Shown here one piece after another: positions 20,928-31,979 of a stretch of 64,000 bases of DNA. Every line of letters begins with the position of its first letter. The first letter of the stretch is position 1. The position numbers and the translations under genes were made by a program. Origin of the DNA: Miscanthus floridulus (taxonomy: Eukaryota; Streptophyta; Magnoliopsida; Poales; Poaceae); contig NC_089587.1 in NCBI RefSeq assembly GCF_019320115.1, positions 85,360,384 to 85,424,383 on the forward strand, written 5' to 3'. The notes under the pieces are model-generated. The model saw only the letters and a list, made by a program, of their open reading frames with translations. It ran no database searches and had not been told where the DNA came from.

Positions 20928-21404
20928 TCACTTGCATTCCACTCCAGCCTCGGCGGCTCGCCGGGGAGTGCTCTTCCGGCGGCTTCCATTGGGCCGGAAC
21001 CCACTGGACTTGGCCCTCACGTGTCCCTCCCCGACGCCGTCCTCTCCCACAAGGTCGTCGTCGGAGCCGCGCTTCACCCGGGCCCGCCGGCGCCGCCGCT
21101 TCTTGGCAGCTCCGGTCTCAGCCGTCGAGCCCTTGGCGTCGTCGTCGTCGTTGCCTGCTGGCCGCACAGCGGGAGCGGGTTTGGCGCCGTCGTCTGCGTA
21201 ATCCTCCTCGACCTCGCCGGCGTCCTTGTCGTCCTCTGCTTCGTCGGTGCCGTTGTCCGCCGTGAGAGGCTTGTGAGCCGGCCTTCCCCTCCTCCTCTTG
21301 GTCTTGGGCGGTGTGGGGGACACGGACACCTCATCGCCGCCGACGCTGCCGTCTTCGTCGGATTCGTCGTTCAGTTTCTTGCTCTTCCCTCTAAGCTTGC
21401 CCAT
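20928..21404 (-). CDS. Small charged protein with AT-hook-like motif (probable host gene)
   Basis: Encodes 158 residues from the ATG at 21404 (MGKLRGKSKKLNDESDED) to a TGA at 20928-20930. The protein is built of alternating basic and acidic blocks: KTKRRRGRPAHKP near residues 34-46, containing the RGRP core of an AT-hook DNA-binding motif; an acidic segment around 50-70; KKRRRRRARVKRG near residue 100; an acidic DDDLVGEDG; and a basic C-terminus. This predicts an intrinsically disordered nuclear protein, possibly chromatin-associated, but I do not recognise a named family. Support for a real gene comes from a canonical intron just upstream (donor CAG/GTAGGT at 21850, acceptor TTTTGCAG at 21467). 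The stop is preceded by TGCAA/GTGAGC, so an additional downstream exon is possible. Confidence 0.6.
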   Translation of the reverse strand: MGKLRGKSKKLNDESDEDGSVGGDEVSVSPTPPKTKRRRGRPAHKPLTADNGTDEAEDDKDAGEVEEDYADDGAKPAPAVRPAGNDDDDAKGSTAETGAAKKRRRRRARVKRGSDDDLVGEDGVGEGHVRAKSSGFRPNGSRRKSTPRRAAEAGVECK

Positions 21405-21466
21405 GTACGTATCTGATGGATGGATTCAGCTAGACAAGGGTAGGGGGCTTCCCTCCTTGGCTGGAG

Positions 21467-21850
21467 CTGCAAAATAGCAGAAGAAAGAAACAAGTCAGGC
21501 ACCTCGCCTGTCAGTGTATGCATCTCATCAGATACACACAACACAATACGTACGGTATATATGGATGGATCGAGCAAACAACAGGATGATGAGCAAGAAA
21601 ACAGTGTACATGGGTATGCGATCGAGGTGAACAAAGCAGGCAGCTTATCAATCGTTACCAAGAACTCCCAACGGTTACAGAAAGGGACTGCAAATTAACA
21701 AAGCATCACAGACACTCCAACCACCACAAAACAACGATTACCCTCACCAGAGGGCAGAGGGGGATTCCCTGAATCCTGAGCAAACGGAGAGCATGAAGGA
21801 CGCAGATGGAACAGAACAGAAGAAGGGGAGCAAGATCGTCGACGACCTAC
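21467..21850 (-). other. Probable 5'-UTR intron of the AT-hook-like gene
   Basis: On the minus strand, exon sequence GGCGTCGTCAG is followed by GTAGGT, and 384 bp later TGCTATTTTGCAG precedes CTCCAGCCAAGG, 62 bp before the ATG. Both sites fit plant splice consensus. The exon upstream (from about 22030 to 21851) would be purely untranslated. Confidence 0.55.
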
Positions 21851-22393
21851 CTGACGACGCCCACCTCTCTCCCTCTCTGTCTCCCGTGGCGTTGCCTGTA
21901 CGTGCCTGCCTCCGCTCTGTACTCGATCGGAGCTCAAGAGCAACGCATCCGATCTCTCCACCTCAGGCTCCAGCTACAGCTGCTGGATCGGACTGGTGGA
22001 GCTGTGCTTACTACGACCGAGAGATCGATCTCCTAGACTAGAGGGAGGCCTGCCGTGTGGTTCTTGGATAGGAATAGGATCGAAGAAGCAGGGAGGAAGA
22101 CGAGAGGCCGCACGAAGCTCAAGGGATCGGAGTAGCGTGGCCCGGCTGGCCGTGTGGTTTTCTATAGGCTGGTGGGGCATTCGGTTCAGAGATATTGTGA
22201 CCACTCGCCACTCACTCAGCAGGTGATGATGATTCGAGTGGCCGGGTTTGTTTGGACTCTGGAGTGTACACACAGCAAGGAAAGAAGCCAAACAAGCAGC
22301 GCCGCGCACAAGGGCCGAGTGGCGTTGCATTTCAGGGAGTACCTGCAACGTCTCGGAGGAAAAAAGGGCGTCACGCATGTGCCGAAGAGCTTA

Positions 22394-22620
22394 GGCGCCG
22401 TTTAGATCCAAAAATTTTTGGATTTTGGCTCACTGTAGTATTTTGTATTTGGTAATTAGTGTTTAATTATGGATTAATTAGGTTCAAAAGTTTCGTCTCG
22501 CGATTTCTCAACCAACTGTGTAATTAGTTTTTTTTCGTCTACATTTAGTACTCCATGCATGTGCCGCAAGATTCGATGTGACGACTACTGCGTAAAAATT
22601 TTTGGATTCTAAACAGGCCC
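22394..22620 (+). mobile_element. Tourist-like MITE (copy 5) with TTA target duplication
   Basis: GGCGCCGTTTAGATCC to GGATTCTAAACAGGCCC, flanked by TTA at 22391-22393 and 22621-22623, the classic Tourist/PIF-Harbinger duplication. Best-preserved copy in the window; it lies just upstream of the AT-hook-like gene. Confidence 0.85.
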
Positions 22621-22674
22621 TTAATTATGCAGTACTAGTAGTATATAGGAGTAGTACATGTACAGATCGATCAG

Positions 22675-22917
22675 GGCCTTGTTTAGATGCCATCCAAATT
22701 TCAAGTTTTTTTACTCTCTCTCCATCACATCAATTTTTAGCCGCTTGCATGGAGTATTAAATGTAGGTAAAAAAATAACTAATTATACAGTTTAGTTGGA
22801 AATCACGAGATGAATCTTTTGAGCTTAGTTGGTCCACGATTGGACAATATTTGCTAAATAAGACGAAAGTGGTACTATTCATCAGGTTTATTTTTTTTTG
22901 CAATCTAAACGAGGCCC
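22675..22917 (-). mobile_element. Tourist-like MITE, second subfamily (copy a)
   Basis: GGCCTTGTTTAGATGCC to CAATCTAAACGAGGCC. Body landmarks CTCTCTCTCCATCACATCAA, GGAAATCACGAGATGAATC and GGTCCACGATTGGACAATAT are shared almost word for word with 25348-25586. Confidence 0.8.
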
Positions 22918-23325
22918 AGGTTGGAAAATAATTACGTGGTCCTTCAGTTTGGGCAATTGTCATGTGCTACTACGTTTTCAGCTGCACCTGTACGTGTGCT
23001 GGAAAATAAACTGCTGACCTCATAAAAACAGCACGTGATTCTCCTTGTGCGTGGATGGAAAGAGAGAGGGAGAAAAAGAGAGATATATTGTAAAAGAAAA
23101 CCATTTCAGCTAGCTGCTAATGATACCACGACATGTGCCATGTTACACACACTGAGCAAGTGACACAGAACATGTTGCTGTTTTTATTAAAACGAAGCAG
23201 CAGGAGAGCTACGAGAGTAATAACGAACCTAGACGGTACCATACAAGCACTATACACAAACACGACCGAAGCCTAACAACAATAACAAAGCAACAGCTGA
23301 AGGTTAACAAAAAAAAAAGTTGTGT

Positions 23326-23860
23326 ATGAGACATGAAAGGTGTTTTACACCCGCAATGATCCATAGGCCCACCTCGTCTTTGATTTTTCGCGGAACTTTG
23401 AAGTTTCTCTTTCTAAACCTCCACGTAACTAGGATTATCAAAGATTGAAACCCCGGCTCATGCTTCGAATGCTTGACATCCCGTTCGTTTGGAGGAATTT
23501 TGGAGGAATCTGGAGGAATTTGTGAGAGAAAAATACTGTTCCGAATAAAAAAAAAAGTGGATCAAGCCGGGTTTAAGGGCACACGAACGGGGCCATAATA
23601 GTCTACCAGTTCTTTACCATGCAATCTATCGAGAGACCAAGTGGTTGGGTGCAGATTGTTGTTTGAGATCCAAGTTACGATCTCGGCCCAAAGACGTCTT
23701 GTGACTCTACGGTCTTTGAAAAGATGTAGCGTCATCCTATCTTAGTGACTCGTACACAGCGGACATGTTTTACATGTTTTAGAGTTTGGCCAACCACGCT
23801 TCCATTCTATGGTGCAATGTAGTCTGCATAAATATACTACATATTGTTGTGGTGGTCCGC
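23326..23860 (-). pseudogene. LINE remnant: RT zinc-binding region and C-terminus
   Basis: Minus-strand translation of about 23600-23840 gives SKTCKTCPLCTSH, one stop, then LHLFKDRRVTRRLWAEIVTW. This matches the zf-RVT domain near the C-terminus of plant LINE reverse transcriptases (CPLC...HLF...W). A second piece, 23340-23465, gives RKIKDEVGLWIIAGVKHL, typical of the final residues of such proteins. A MITE at 23477-23597 separates the two pieces, so it inserted into the LINE. The upstream RT and endonuclease are missing, as usual for 5'-truncated copies. Confidence 0.7.
23477..23597. mobile_element. MITE-like element inserted in LINE remnant
   Basis: CCCGTTCGTTTGGAGGAATT at the left and GGGCACACGAACGGGGCC at the right, with GTGAGAGAAAAATACTGTTCC in the centre. 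It interrupts the LINE coding homology. Confidence 0.6.
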
Positions 23861-23929
23861 CTTAGGTGTTGTTTGAATGACTAGGGATTTTTCAGATCTA
23901 TATATTATCTACATATTGTAGCAACATGG

Positions 23930-24680
23930 AGTGGTGACCCGAGATGTTTTGGTGTTTGGTGAGCTGGCAATGGCTGTTGTGAAGCTGACGCCACATTGAC
24001 GAATCACGCATGCCAGTGACTTGTTCGGTTTGGCTGCGACAACTCGTTCGTGGCGGCTCACTTCGGTGAGATCCATGCTATGGGCTTGTGGTTTGGGATG
24101 GGGGCATTGGGAGAAGTCCTTGCTCAGCTACACTGATGCTGACAATGGCGATGCCTATGGATGCCGTGGACCTCGCTGGTGGCATTGTCGTGTGTCCTCT
24201 TTTCGCTCCTGCCTCTATCTTGGTTATTTCCCTGGTTGAAAAACTTGTCAGGTATTCCAGTTTGTGTTAACGACATCTGCGGATGTCGTTTGCTCCCTGG
24301 AGGCATCGCTTAGTCAATCTCCTGGTGGTTGCTGCTGCAATAGGCAGGGTGACCTCTGGTTTTGTGGGCAGCTTTGAGCAAATTAGAGAGTGGTGCACTT
24401 GCCTCGTGGGCGCATAGACTTATGCTATTGTGAGTGCACATATGGCGAAAATATAGGAAAAACCACTGTTTTAACAAAATTTGGAGGGTGCATTTGCACC
24501 CCTAATAACTATCTAGCTTCGCCCTGGTTGTGGTGGTTTGTCATGCCATTGCCAACATCATGTGTTGGTTTTCGGTGATGCTGTTGTAGAGGGTTTGTTG
24601 TTTTCTTATATATGTACATGCTTACTCCTATTAATACATGGACCGGTAGTTTAACCTGCTAGTTTCTCTTTGAAAAAGGG
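23930..24680 (+). mobile_element. Possible LINE 3' end fragment
   Basis: GT-rich sequence ending in GGGTTTGTTGTTTTCTTATAT, CTCCTATTAATACATGGACC and GTTTCTCTTTGAAAAAGGG resembles the 3' untranslated ends of grass LINEs with an A-rich tail. No coding homology can be seen. Assignment is by style only. Confidence 0.35.
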
Positions 24681-24689
24681 ATTATGAAT

Positions 24690-25340
24690 ATTTTGAGACT
24701 TTGAGTAGTACAAGAATTTGAAAATCTAGCTTCATATCCCTCCAGTTTGGATGGTGTATAGATTCTTTTTTTTTTCAGAATCTTATAATCTTTAACCAAT
24801 TCAAACGGATCGGAAGCTTAACCTACGTACAAAAAATTGAGTCTCGACAGTTGACACGACACATACAAGTAGAGGTAGGAGTCCCTGTCATTTGCAAAGA
24901 TAAGCGATTTCTTCGTTCCCGGCAATACAATCTCGCGACAAATCTCAGGAGATTTTGCGGCGCTGTCATCCGCGGAGCGATCGAGCAGCGGTCGCTTCCG
25001 CCACACGAAAAGGAGACTACCGGCCGATGGATGCATGGATGAGACTTGAGAGAGACGACGAGCTCGTGGTGAGTGGTGGGTGACTCACTCGCAGACTCGC
25101 TCGTGCCTTCACCATCACTCTACTCTGCTCTACCCCCAGGCGGCAACAGCACAGTGGCAAGCCAGCTGCACACTGATGCTGGTGGTAACAGCACAGTCTA
25201 CGCGCATGCAGAGCTAGCGTAAACTTTGGCTGCTGGCCATACCCTGCAAGCGCTTGGCACTGGCAGTCGCTTTGTTGCTGCCTGTCTGCATGCAGCGTCG
25301 TCGTCAGGCGCCATCGAGCCTGCAGGCAGGACACGAGAGC
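24690..25340. other. Unassigned intergenic sequence
   Basis: No gene, clear repeat or RNA feature recognised. Open frames of 60-105 codons on both strands lack any family resemblance. Confidence 0.4.
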
Positions 25341-25347
25341 GGGACTA

Positions 25348-25586
25348 GGCCTTGTTTAGTTCCCTTCAAAGTTCTAAGTTTTTTCACTCTCTCTCCATCA
25401 CATTAATTTTTGGATATTTGCATGGAGCATTAAATATAGGTAAAAAAAATAACTAATTGCACAGTTTAGTTGGAAATCACGAGATGAATCTTTTGAGCTT
25501 AGTTGGTCCACGATTGGACAATATTTATCAAATAAGACGAAAGTGCTACTATTCATCAGGTTGAAATTTTCAATCTAAACAAGGCC
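25348..25586 (-). mobile_element. Tourist-like MITE, second subfamily (copy b)
   Basis: GGCCTTGTTTAGTTCCC to CAATCTAAACAAGGCC with the same internal sequence as 22675-22917, about 90% identical by eye. Confidence 0.85.
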
Positions 25587-25589
25587 TAG

Positions 25590-26410
25590 GGAGGCAAGAA
25601 GTGGCGGTCGGCCGTCCGGCGCTGCCCCCGGCCGGCTCAGTCAGAAAGTAGATCGACAAGCGGTCGTGGCCTCGCGCGCAGGTGCTGTCTGCCGCTACCC
25701 GTTGCCGACAACATCGGCTTGCATTGCATGCGAGTTGGCCAGGACGGAGCTGCTACTCCTACCGTGCCCTGGTCATCTTGAGATTCTTGACCCCTTTTTC
25801 AGTTTTTCTAGCTCGATCTCCCTGTTCCGGTGCTGGGTTCAGAGTTCAGACCTGAGAGTTGAAACGACGGCACACATGAGCACGCGCGCAAGCGCAAGCG
25901 CAACTGCGAGACCGACCCATCTCTCTCACTTTCCCGACGAGCCGTGTGGCGTAAGGTCCGTGGAGGGCTGGAGGCGGAGCACGCAGTGGCAGTGGCAGCA
26001 GGAGTAGTGGCCGCTACGCTTCCGGTTCCGGCGGCCGCGTGCGTTCAAACTTCAAACGGGAGCTCGCTCTGCACTGGCCGTGTGGTCAAGGCTGGCCTGG
26101 CTACCTCCTTGTCTGTCGTCGTTGATGCTGCCGGCCGGGCCGGACTGCTGGACTCGCACTCGCAGTCGCAGAAGGGCAGCAGGGCGCACTGTTGTTTGTT
26201 TCACCTGCATGCCGCGGTGATTCCGAGCTGTCCCACTTTGCTTGTTCTTGGTAGCTTCAGTACAGCTAAAGGGGGCCGGTCAAGGCTCAGAGCATCAGGG
26301 AACAGACAGAGAGCATCGATGCTCCTCATGCTCGTCAAATAAAGTGCACGCCGGCAGGCCTCTGATTGGACTGATCGTAGGTTGGTTGCTGCTCCCTCCT
26401 CCCCCACAAA
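25590..26410. other. Unassigned GC-rich intergenic sequence
   Basis: Moderately GC-rich with open frames of 113 and 132 codons on the plus strand that overlap out of frame. No domain, splice structure or repeat recognised. Confidence 0.4.
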
Positions 26411-26415
26411 GACTA

Positions 26416-26690
26416 GGGCCTCGTTTAGTTGGCCACCGGGTTCGGCGCCGCCGGATTCGGGTGGTACTGTAGGCTACTGTAGCGTTTTGTTTTTATTTGG
26501 TAATAATTGTTCAATTGTTGACTAATTAGGCTCAAAACGTTCATCTCGCAAAGTACAACCAAACTGTGCAATTAGTTTTTGATTTCGTCAACATTTAATA
26601 CTCCATGCATGTACCGCAAGTTTGATGTGACATGGAATCTTCTTTTTGCATAGTGCCAAATTCTGGAATTTGTGGGAACTAAACAACCCC
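26416..26690 (+). mobile_element. Tourist-like MITE (copy 6)
   Basis: GGGCCTCGTTTAGTTGG to GGGAACTAAACAACCCC, flanked by CTA and TAG. Contains TATTTGGTAATAATTG and ACTCCATGCATGTACCGC of the family core. Confidence 0.75.
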
Positions 26691-26866
26691 TAGAATTCAA
26701 AGAAGTTAATCAATCTTAAATTTATGTCATTATTTGTCTAAACGTAGTTTATTCTGTTTACACAACCTTTAAACGCTATGAGGTAGTACGTCATTTTCGT
26801 TTATTCGGTCGTTTATCCCATTTATATGACTATTTTATCTAAATAACTGTTTAGACCAAAAATGGT

Positions 26867-27010
26867 AAGAGCATCTTCAGCAGTAATATCTAAAACAGGC
26901 TACTTTATTTCTCTGTTTGGATAGTTAACTATTTTCATACTATCCAAATTTTGCTTCTAACTCCCTATTTTCATACTATCCAAATTTTGCTTCTAACTCC
27001 CCAGCTGTAC
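26867..27010. mobile_element. MITE-like fragment with 36-bp tandem repeat
   Basis: Starts AAGAGCATCTTCAGCAG, a common grass MITE terminus. It contains two identical 36-bp units (26930-26965 and 26966-27001) beginning TATTTTCATACTATCC. No matching right terminus was found. Confidence 0.5.
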
Positions 27011-27119
27011 TACCTAAACAGTCCACCCAAACTAATCCTAGCAGAGAATGAAACGTGGGTCCCATATGTCATCCTCTATCATGTACTCTTCTCCATGGAT
27101 GAGGTAGAGCAGAGGTAGG

Positions 27120-27500
27120 GGAGCGTCAGGGCACGACTGATCCCGCCAGGGAAGCTCCGTCGGCGGCGGCTGGCTGGCCGGAGAGGTGCGCGGGGCCATG
27201 GCGGACTTTGGGGTGGCTGCGACGCGGCCTAGGGCGGCCGGCAGCGGGAGGAGGCATGTGGTCAGCGAGCGTGAAGGAGGTCGCGGGCCACCGTGTTCCC
27301 ACGCCACGTCGGAGATGGGCGTTGAGGATGGCCCGCATCGGGGAAGGTCCGCGCTGTGTCGGAGATGGCTGCTGGGGAAGGTTCGTGCAGCGCCGGAGAT
27401 GGACGTCAAGGATGGCCCGCATCGGGGAAGGTCTACGCCACGCCGGAGATGGCTGCCGGGGAAGGTCTGTGCCGCGCCAGAGATGGCCGCCGAGGAAGGT
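27120..27500. repeat. GC-rich degenerate tandem repeats (GCCGGAGATGG units)
   Basis: Five or more variants of CGCCGGAGATGGCTGCCGGGG followed by AAGGTC occur with irregular spacing of 45-70 bp. Open frames on both strands (up to 181 codons on the minus strand) follow from the repetition and composition, and no protein family is evident. Confidence 0.55.
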
Positions 27501-27559
27501 CCGTGATGAGATTGGTCACGTGCTGCGTGCGTGTGTGCATGAAGGAGAGAGAGGTGCGT

Positions 27560-27889
27560 CGGGGGAGAAAAATATGTAGTCACTTTTGTTGGGTCAACCG
27601 AAGTAGGCAGTGGTAGGCGAAATTTATTGGCAGCAGAAGTAGTTTTTTTTAATGCCTCTCATCTGGGTACAACTATAGCATCTGTTCGTACACACGTACG
27701 CCCACACAACACACGCACACTACTCACACCACCCGTGTACAAACAAACCTATAGCTACACTCAGATCTGAAGATCGCGTCCTTCTTAAGATCATCGAAAT
27801 CCTCTGACCTCGTAGGCGATGGACACGTCACGATCCCATTGTGGCATCACGCGTGAGAGGCAAATGAGCCAGGGCACATCCTGGGCAGT
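27560..27889. other. Unassigned sequence left of the Copia-2 LTR
   Basis: Contains a CACACAACACACGCACAC stretch and GATCATCGAAATCCTCTGAC. Sequence of this style often belongs to grass retroelement tails, but I cannot assign it. It ends where the Copia-2 LTR begins. Confidence 0.35.
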
Positions 27890-28601
27890 TGAAAGGTCCT
27901 AATGGCTAGAGAGGGGTAAATAGCCTATTAAAAATTTCTACAACAACACTTAACAAACTGGTTAGACAATTATGAGGTGAAGCAAGTGTTACGCTAGCCT
28001 ACTAAAATTGCAAGCTACCTATCACAATTCTAGTTTATATAGTTTATATCCACACAATAGCTATGTCACTACACTAAGTTAACGTGCTCTCAAAGGCTAA
28101 CTAAAGAGCCACACTAACCAAACTAACAAGCTCTCACAACTAGCTACACTAAAGAGCTTGACAACTAGTTTGCGGTAATGTAAAAAGAGTGAGCGATTTG
28201 TTTATACCGCCATGTCGAGGAAGGAGCCAATCAATCACAAGAATGAATACCAATGAAGACCAATTACCTCGGAATCAAATGATGAACACAATGATTTTTA
28301 CTGAGGTTCACTTGCTTGCCGGCAAGCTAGTCCTCGTTGTGGTGATTCACTCACTTGGAGGTTCATACGCTAATTGGCATCACACGCCAATTCACTAGAG
28401 TACCTTTTGGCTCTCCACCGGGGAAAGGTCAAGAACCCCTCACAATCACCACGATTAGAGCCGGAGACAATCACCAACCTCCGCTCGATGATCCTCGCTG
28501 CTCCAAGCCATCTAGGTGGCGGCAACCACCAAGAGTAACAAGCGAATCCCACAGCGAAACACGAACACCAAGTGCCTCTTGATGCAAACACTCAAGCAAT
28601 G
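27890..28601 (-). repeat. Copia-2 3' LTR, left segment
   Basis: Starts TGAAAGGTCCTAATGGC and breaks off after CTCAAGCAATG at 28601, where the Gypsy LTR begins. It rejoins at 58998 (TAATGCACTTGGAATC), the five bases CAATG/TAATG being the target duplication. Confidence 0.88.
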
Positions 28602-29952
28602 TGTCGGTGTTTCGGACCGGGGGGTCCTCAACCGACTAGTGAATTTGTTCTGCGTGCTCCCGACCCCGGATGGTGATGCAAAGAGACACAAGATTTATAC
28701 TGGTTCGGGCAATCGGTGCCCTACGTCTAGTCTGAGAGATCGAACTTGTATTCCTTGCACCGAAGTGCTCGTAGTAGGGGGTTACAAGCTAAGAGAGAGA
28801 ATAACTAGTCCCAAGTCTCAGCAGGGTGTCGTGTGGGCCGTCTGAGACGTTGCTCTCAAGCGGCTGGAATATGTGCGCGTGTGTTACCCGGTCTCCCCCC
28901 TCTAAGTGGCCCAAGTCCTCTCCTTTTATAGTTGAAGGGAGGACAAGGACCGTACATGTATTACTATGCGGCGTCGTGCCAATAGGGGTGGCACATCCGA
29001 GCCCTGTGGCCTGTTCCTGTGGCGGCGTGGTCGTAGGAGTGGTCCGTCCTTGGAGTACTGGGGCGGCGTGGTTGTCCCATCAGATCCTGTGCGTCGTGGG
29101 AGCCCCGGGAATGCCTCGGAGTGGACGCGGCGGCGAATGTGCAAGCCACTATGGACGGACTGTGCGCGAGACTGGGACTTAGTTGGTGCCGAGGCTTGCA
29201 CTGTGGTGGGGAGGTCTCGGTAGGCACGAACCCCAAGATCACCGAGGCCCTGGTGTATAGTGCCGAGGCCTTAAGCGGGCGGCTGATCATGGGTACAGCG
29301 TTAGGACACAGTGGTCGGTAATCCCCGTCGTACCCTGTCCCAGCCGGTATGGCGCGGATCATGGACACAGTGTTAGGACACAGTGGCCGGTAATCCCCGC
29401 CGTGCCCTGTCCTAGCCGGTATGGCGCTGATGCGACCTCGGGTCGCGTCGGCCATTCTGTGGCGTTGAGCCACCGTCTGGCTGAGATTGCGGGAGTGGTT
29501 GAAGTATTAATGAGACGTGACGTGCTGTCGGGAGTTTGACCGAGGCGGGGGGCGACGGGCTGCGGATGAGCCGGCCTCGAGCGACACAGAGAATGAGGCC
29601 TCGCGCGAGACGGAGATCAGGCTCCTTACCGAGGCCTCGCGCGAGAGGCCTCGCGCGATATGGAGAATGCACCTCCTGCCGAGGCCTTCTGTGGAGAGCC
29701 TCGGGCGAGGCGGACACGGCGTTTCCTGCCGAGGCCTTCCCTGGGGAGCCTCGCACAAAGCGGAGTTTGTGTGAGGATGCTAAGACCTCCTGCTCGAGGC
29801 TCGAGGCGAGGAGGTGGAGGACCTAGTGGGCTCGGTCGTGGCGGATGAGGGTCCCATGACTTACCTTCTAGTTTTTTATTTTATTTTTTAGATGGGACTT
29901 TAGCGACCCTTTCGATGTTTGCTTGGGGTACCCCATTCTAAGGTACCCGACA
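28602..29952 (-). repeat. 3' LTR of the Gypsy element
   Basis: 1,351 bp, TGTCGGTGTTTCGGACC to GGTACCCGACA. Compared with the 5' LTR it has an extra 14-bp segment around 29640-29655 (a duplicated GAGGCCTCGCGC motif). A 72-bp period tandem repeat occurs at about 29300-29432. Confidence 0.92.
29300..29432. repeat. 72-bp period tandem repeat inside the Gypsy LTR
   Basis: GTTAGGACACAGTGG...CCGGTATGGCGC occurs twice, 72 bp apart. The same pair exists in the other LTR near 58359-58490, so it predates insertion. Confidence 0.8.
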
Positions 29953-29966
29953 GTAGCCCCCGATCC
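29953..29966 (-). other. Polypurine tract of the Gypsy element
   Basis: Minus strand GAGGATCGGGGGCTAC directly abuts the TGTCGGG start of the 3' LTR. Confidence 0.75.
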
Positions 29967-31778
29967 TCGGGGGGAGTGCGTGCACTCCTCCTGAGGGCTT
30001 GCCGAGGCTTGTTTTATACCTACCCTATAGGAATTGGGATTTGTTTTCTGAGGTTCCGGTGGGTGCGCGTGAGCGTCCCCGCCGGGTGTAGCCCCCGAGC
30101 CCCTGGAGGAGTGGAGTTACTCCTCCAGGGGCTTTCTTCATTTTTGCGTCTGAACGAGTGGTTCTTGTTGCATTTGCCGAGCCCCCAAGCGCAAGTTCGG
30201 GTTGCGGGGGTCTCGGCGAGGCTGCAGGAAAAAGCCCTCTAGCCTCCACACGGAGCGAGAGGTTTGTCAGGGGTCCCCTGACTTTGGGTATGATCCTCAT
30301 GCTTCCTTTTGCTCGGAAGGAGGGGTGGAATGTGCCAGGCTACCCTCGATGGGCACGAGCGTGGACACTTCCGGTGAGCTGTTAGCGGGTAGTCCGAGTG
30401 GAGGCCCAAGCCCCGTTCGCTGGGGGATGGCTAGTGGTCTAGAGACGCACTCCAAGAGTACCAGGGGGTTTCTCTAGTGGGTGCCGAGGCCATTCGTGGG
30501 CCTCGGTGGCTCGATGCCTCCCTACGGTGGGATCCCATTCGGATACTTCCCCGCCGGTTTCGGACACGACTTAGGACGCCCCGAGCAACCGTTCGCTCAG
30601 GCCTGGGCCATTCGTAGGCTCGCCCTAATGTCGTCCCTGACTCTGTTGCCCTGGGGCGGCTGTTGAAACCTTTTGGAGGCCCAGCCTTCGAACCCCTGGA
30701 CCGTAACGGGCTCGGTGCCCTTTATCGTATTTGTAGCGAAACCTCTAGCGCGGTTTTGGACTGTTTGTCTTTGTCTTGGGTGTTCTGGCCCTTTCATCTG
30801 ATCTTCACATGTCCTTTTCATTCGGACAAAGGGTTAGTTTGCCGAGCCCATTCTGGTCTCGGCAAGGTTGCAGGAAGAGCCCCTAGCCTCTGCGTGAGAG
30901 GGCCGTCGGGAGTTCTCCTGACTTTTTATACGCCCCTCGCGCGTGAGGGTTTGTTTGCTGAGGCCCTTTTGGGTGCGAGCCTGGGTCGTGGGGTCTCGGC
31001 ATATTTGTAGGAGGAGCCCCCTAGCCTCTACATAGGGCGAGAAGGCCATCGGGGGTTCTCCTGACTTTTTATGCGACCCTCATGCTTCCTTTTCACTCGG
31101 AAGGAGGGGTGGAATGTGCCTCGCTACCCTCGATGGGCACGAGCGGTGGCACTTCCGGTGAGCTGTTATCGGGTAGTCCGAGTAGAGGCCCGAACCCTGT
31201 TCATTAGGGGACGGCTAGCGGTCCAAAGACGCACTCCAAGAGTACCAGAGGATTTCTCTAGTGGGTGCCGAGGCCGTTCGTTGGGCCTCAGTGGCTCGGT
31301 GCCTCCCTACAGTGGGATCCTATTCGGATACTTTCCTGCCGGTCTCGGACATGACTTTGGGCATCCCAAGCATTTCGCTCGCTTGGGCCTCAGCCCCGTA
31401 TAGGCTCGCCCGCAGTCGCCCCTAACTCTGTTATCCTGGGGTGACTGTCGAAACCCTTTGGGGTCCAACCTTCGAACCCCTGGATCATAATAGGCTCAGA
31501 GCCCGGTTCCTTCCTATGAAAGGAACAGGCCGCGGGGAATATCTTCCCTATTGGCTCGGCAACGGGTGGCAAGCCTTTTGAGGCGGTTTCATGGGGAGGT
31601 GAAATGACGCCTGCTGTCGTAGTGGCCAAGCGTGACGTGATGGACGGGATGTAACTGTCCTCGCATTTAATGCGGGAGATGTGGGCGCGTGGGCCGCCAA
31701 AATCGGCTCGTGGTTAACCGCGCCGGACGGGGGAAAACCTCCCCAATTTCATCGCCCGTTCATTTTGCCTCCTCCCTG
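29967..31778. repeat. Non-coding region of the Gypsy element with 783-bp-spaced direct repeat
   Basis: About 450 bp starting near 30266 is repeated from near 31049 with roughly 10-15% differences: CATGCTTCCTTTTGCTCGGAAGG at 30298 and its counterpart at 31081, then ACGCACTCCAAGAGTACCAG and GATCCCATTCGGATACTTCC. Shorter GCCGAGGC-rich phrases recur throughout. No protein-coding frame is credible here. Confidence 0.75.
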
Positions 31779-31787
31779 CATAAATAC
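31779..31787 (+). promoter_or_regulatory. TATA box for the antisense ORF
   Basis: CATAAATAC in the context CCTGCATAAATACTTGAGGG, about 200 bp before the ATG of the antisense ORF. The leader that follows is GC-rich, then purine-rich, and lacks another ATG before 31980. This looks like an internal promoter independent of the LTRs. Confidence 0.5.
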
Positions 31788-31979
31788 TTGAGGGATCTCG
31801 CCCCTCCTCGTCTTACCTTGCCTGTATTAGCACCGCCTCCACCGAGCCGTCACTAGAGCAGCGGGTGCCGGGAAGAAGAGGAGAGAAGAGCGAGCCTAGG
31901 GAGAAAGCGAGAAGAAAGCGAGAGCATAGGAGGGAGAGAGAAAAAACTCACCGCCGCACCTGATTCCTCCATCGCACCC

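Noticed and set aside
27036..27583. 181-codon minus-strand ORF near 27 kb
   Set aside because: It is a product of degenerate GC-rich repeats (TISGAAQTFP, DLPRCGPS phrases) that are also open on the plus strand, with no family match.
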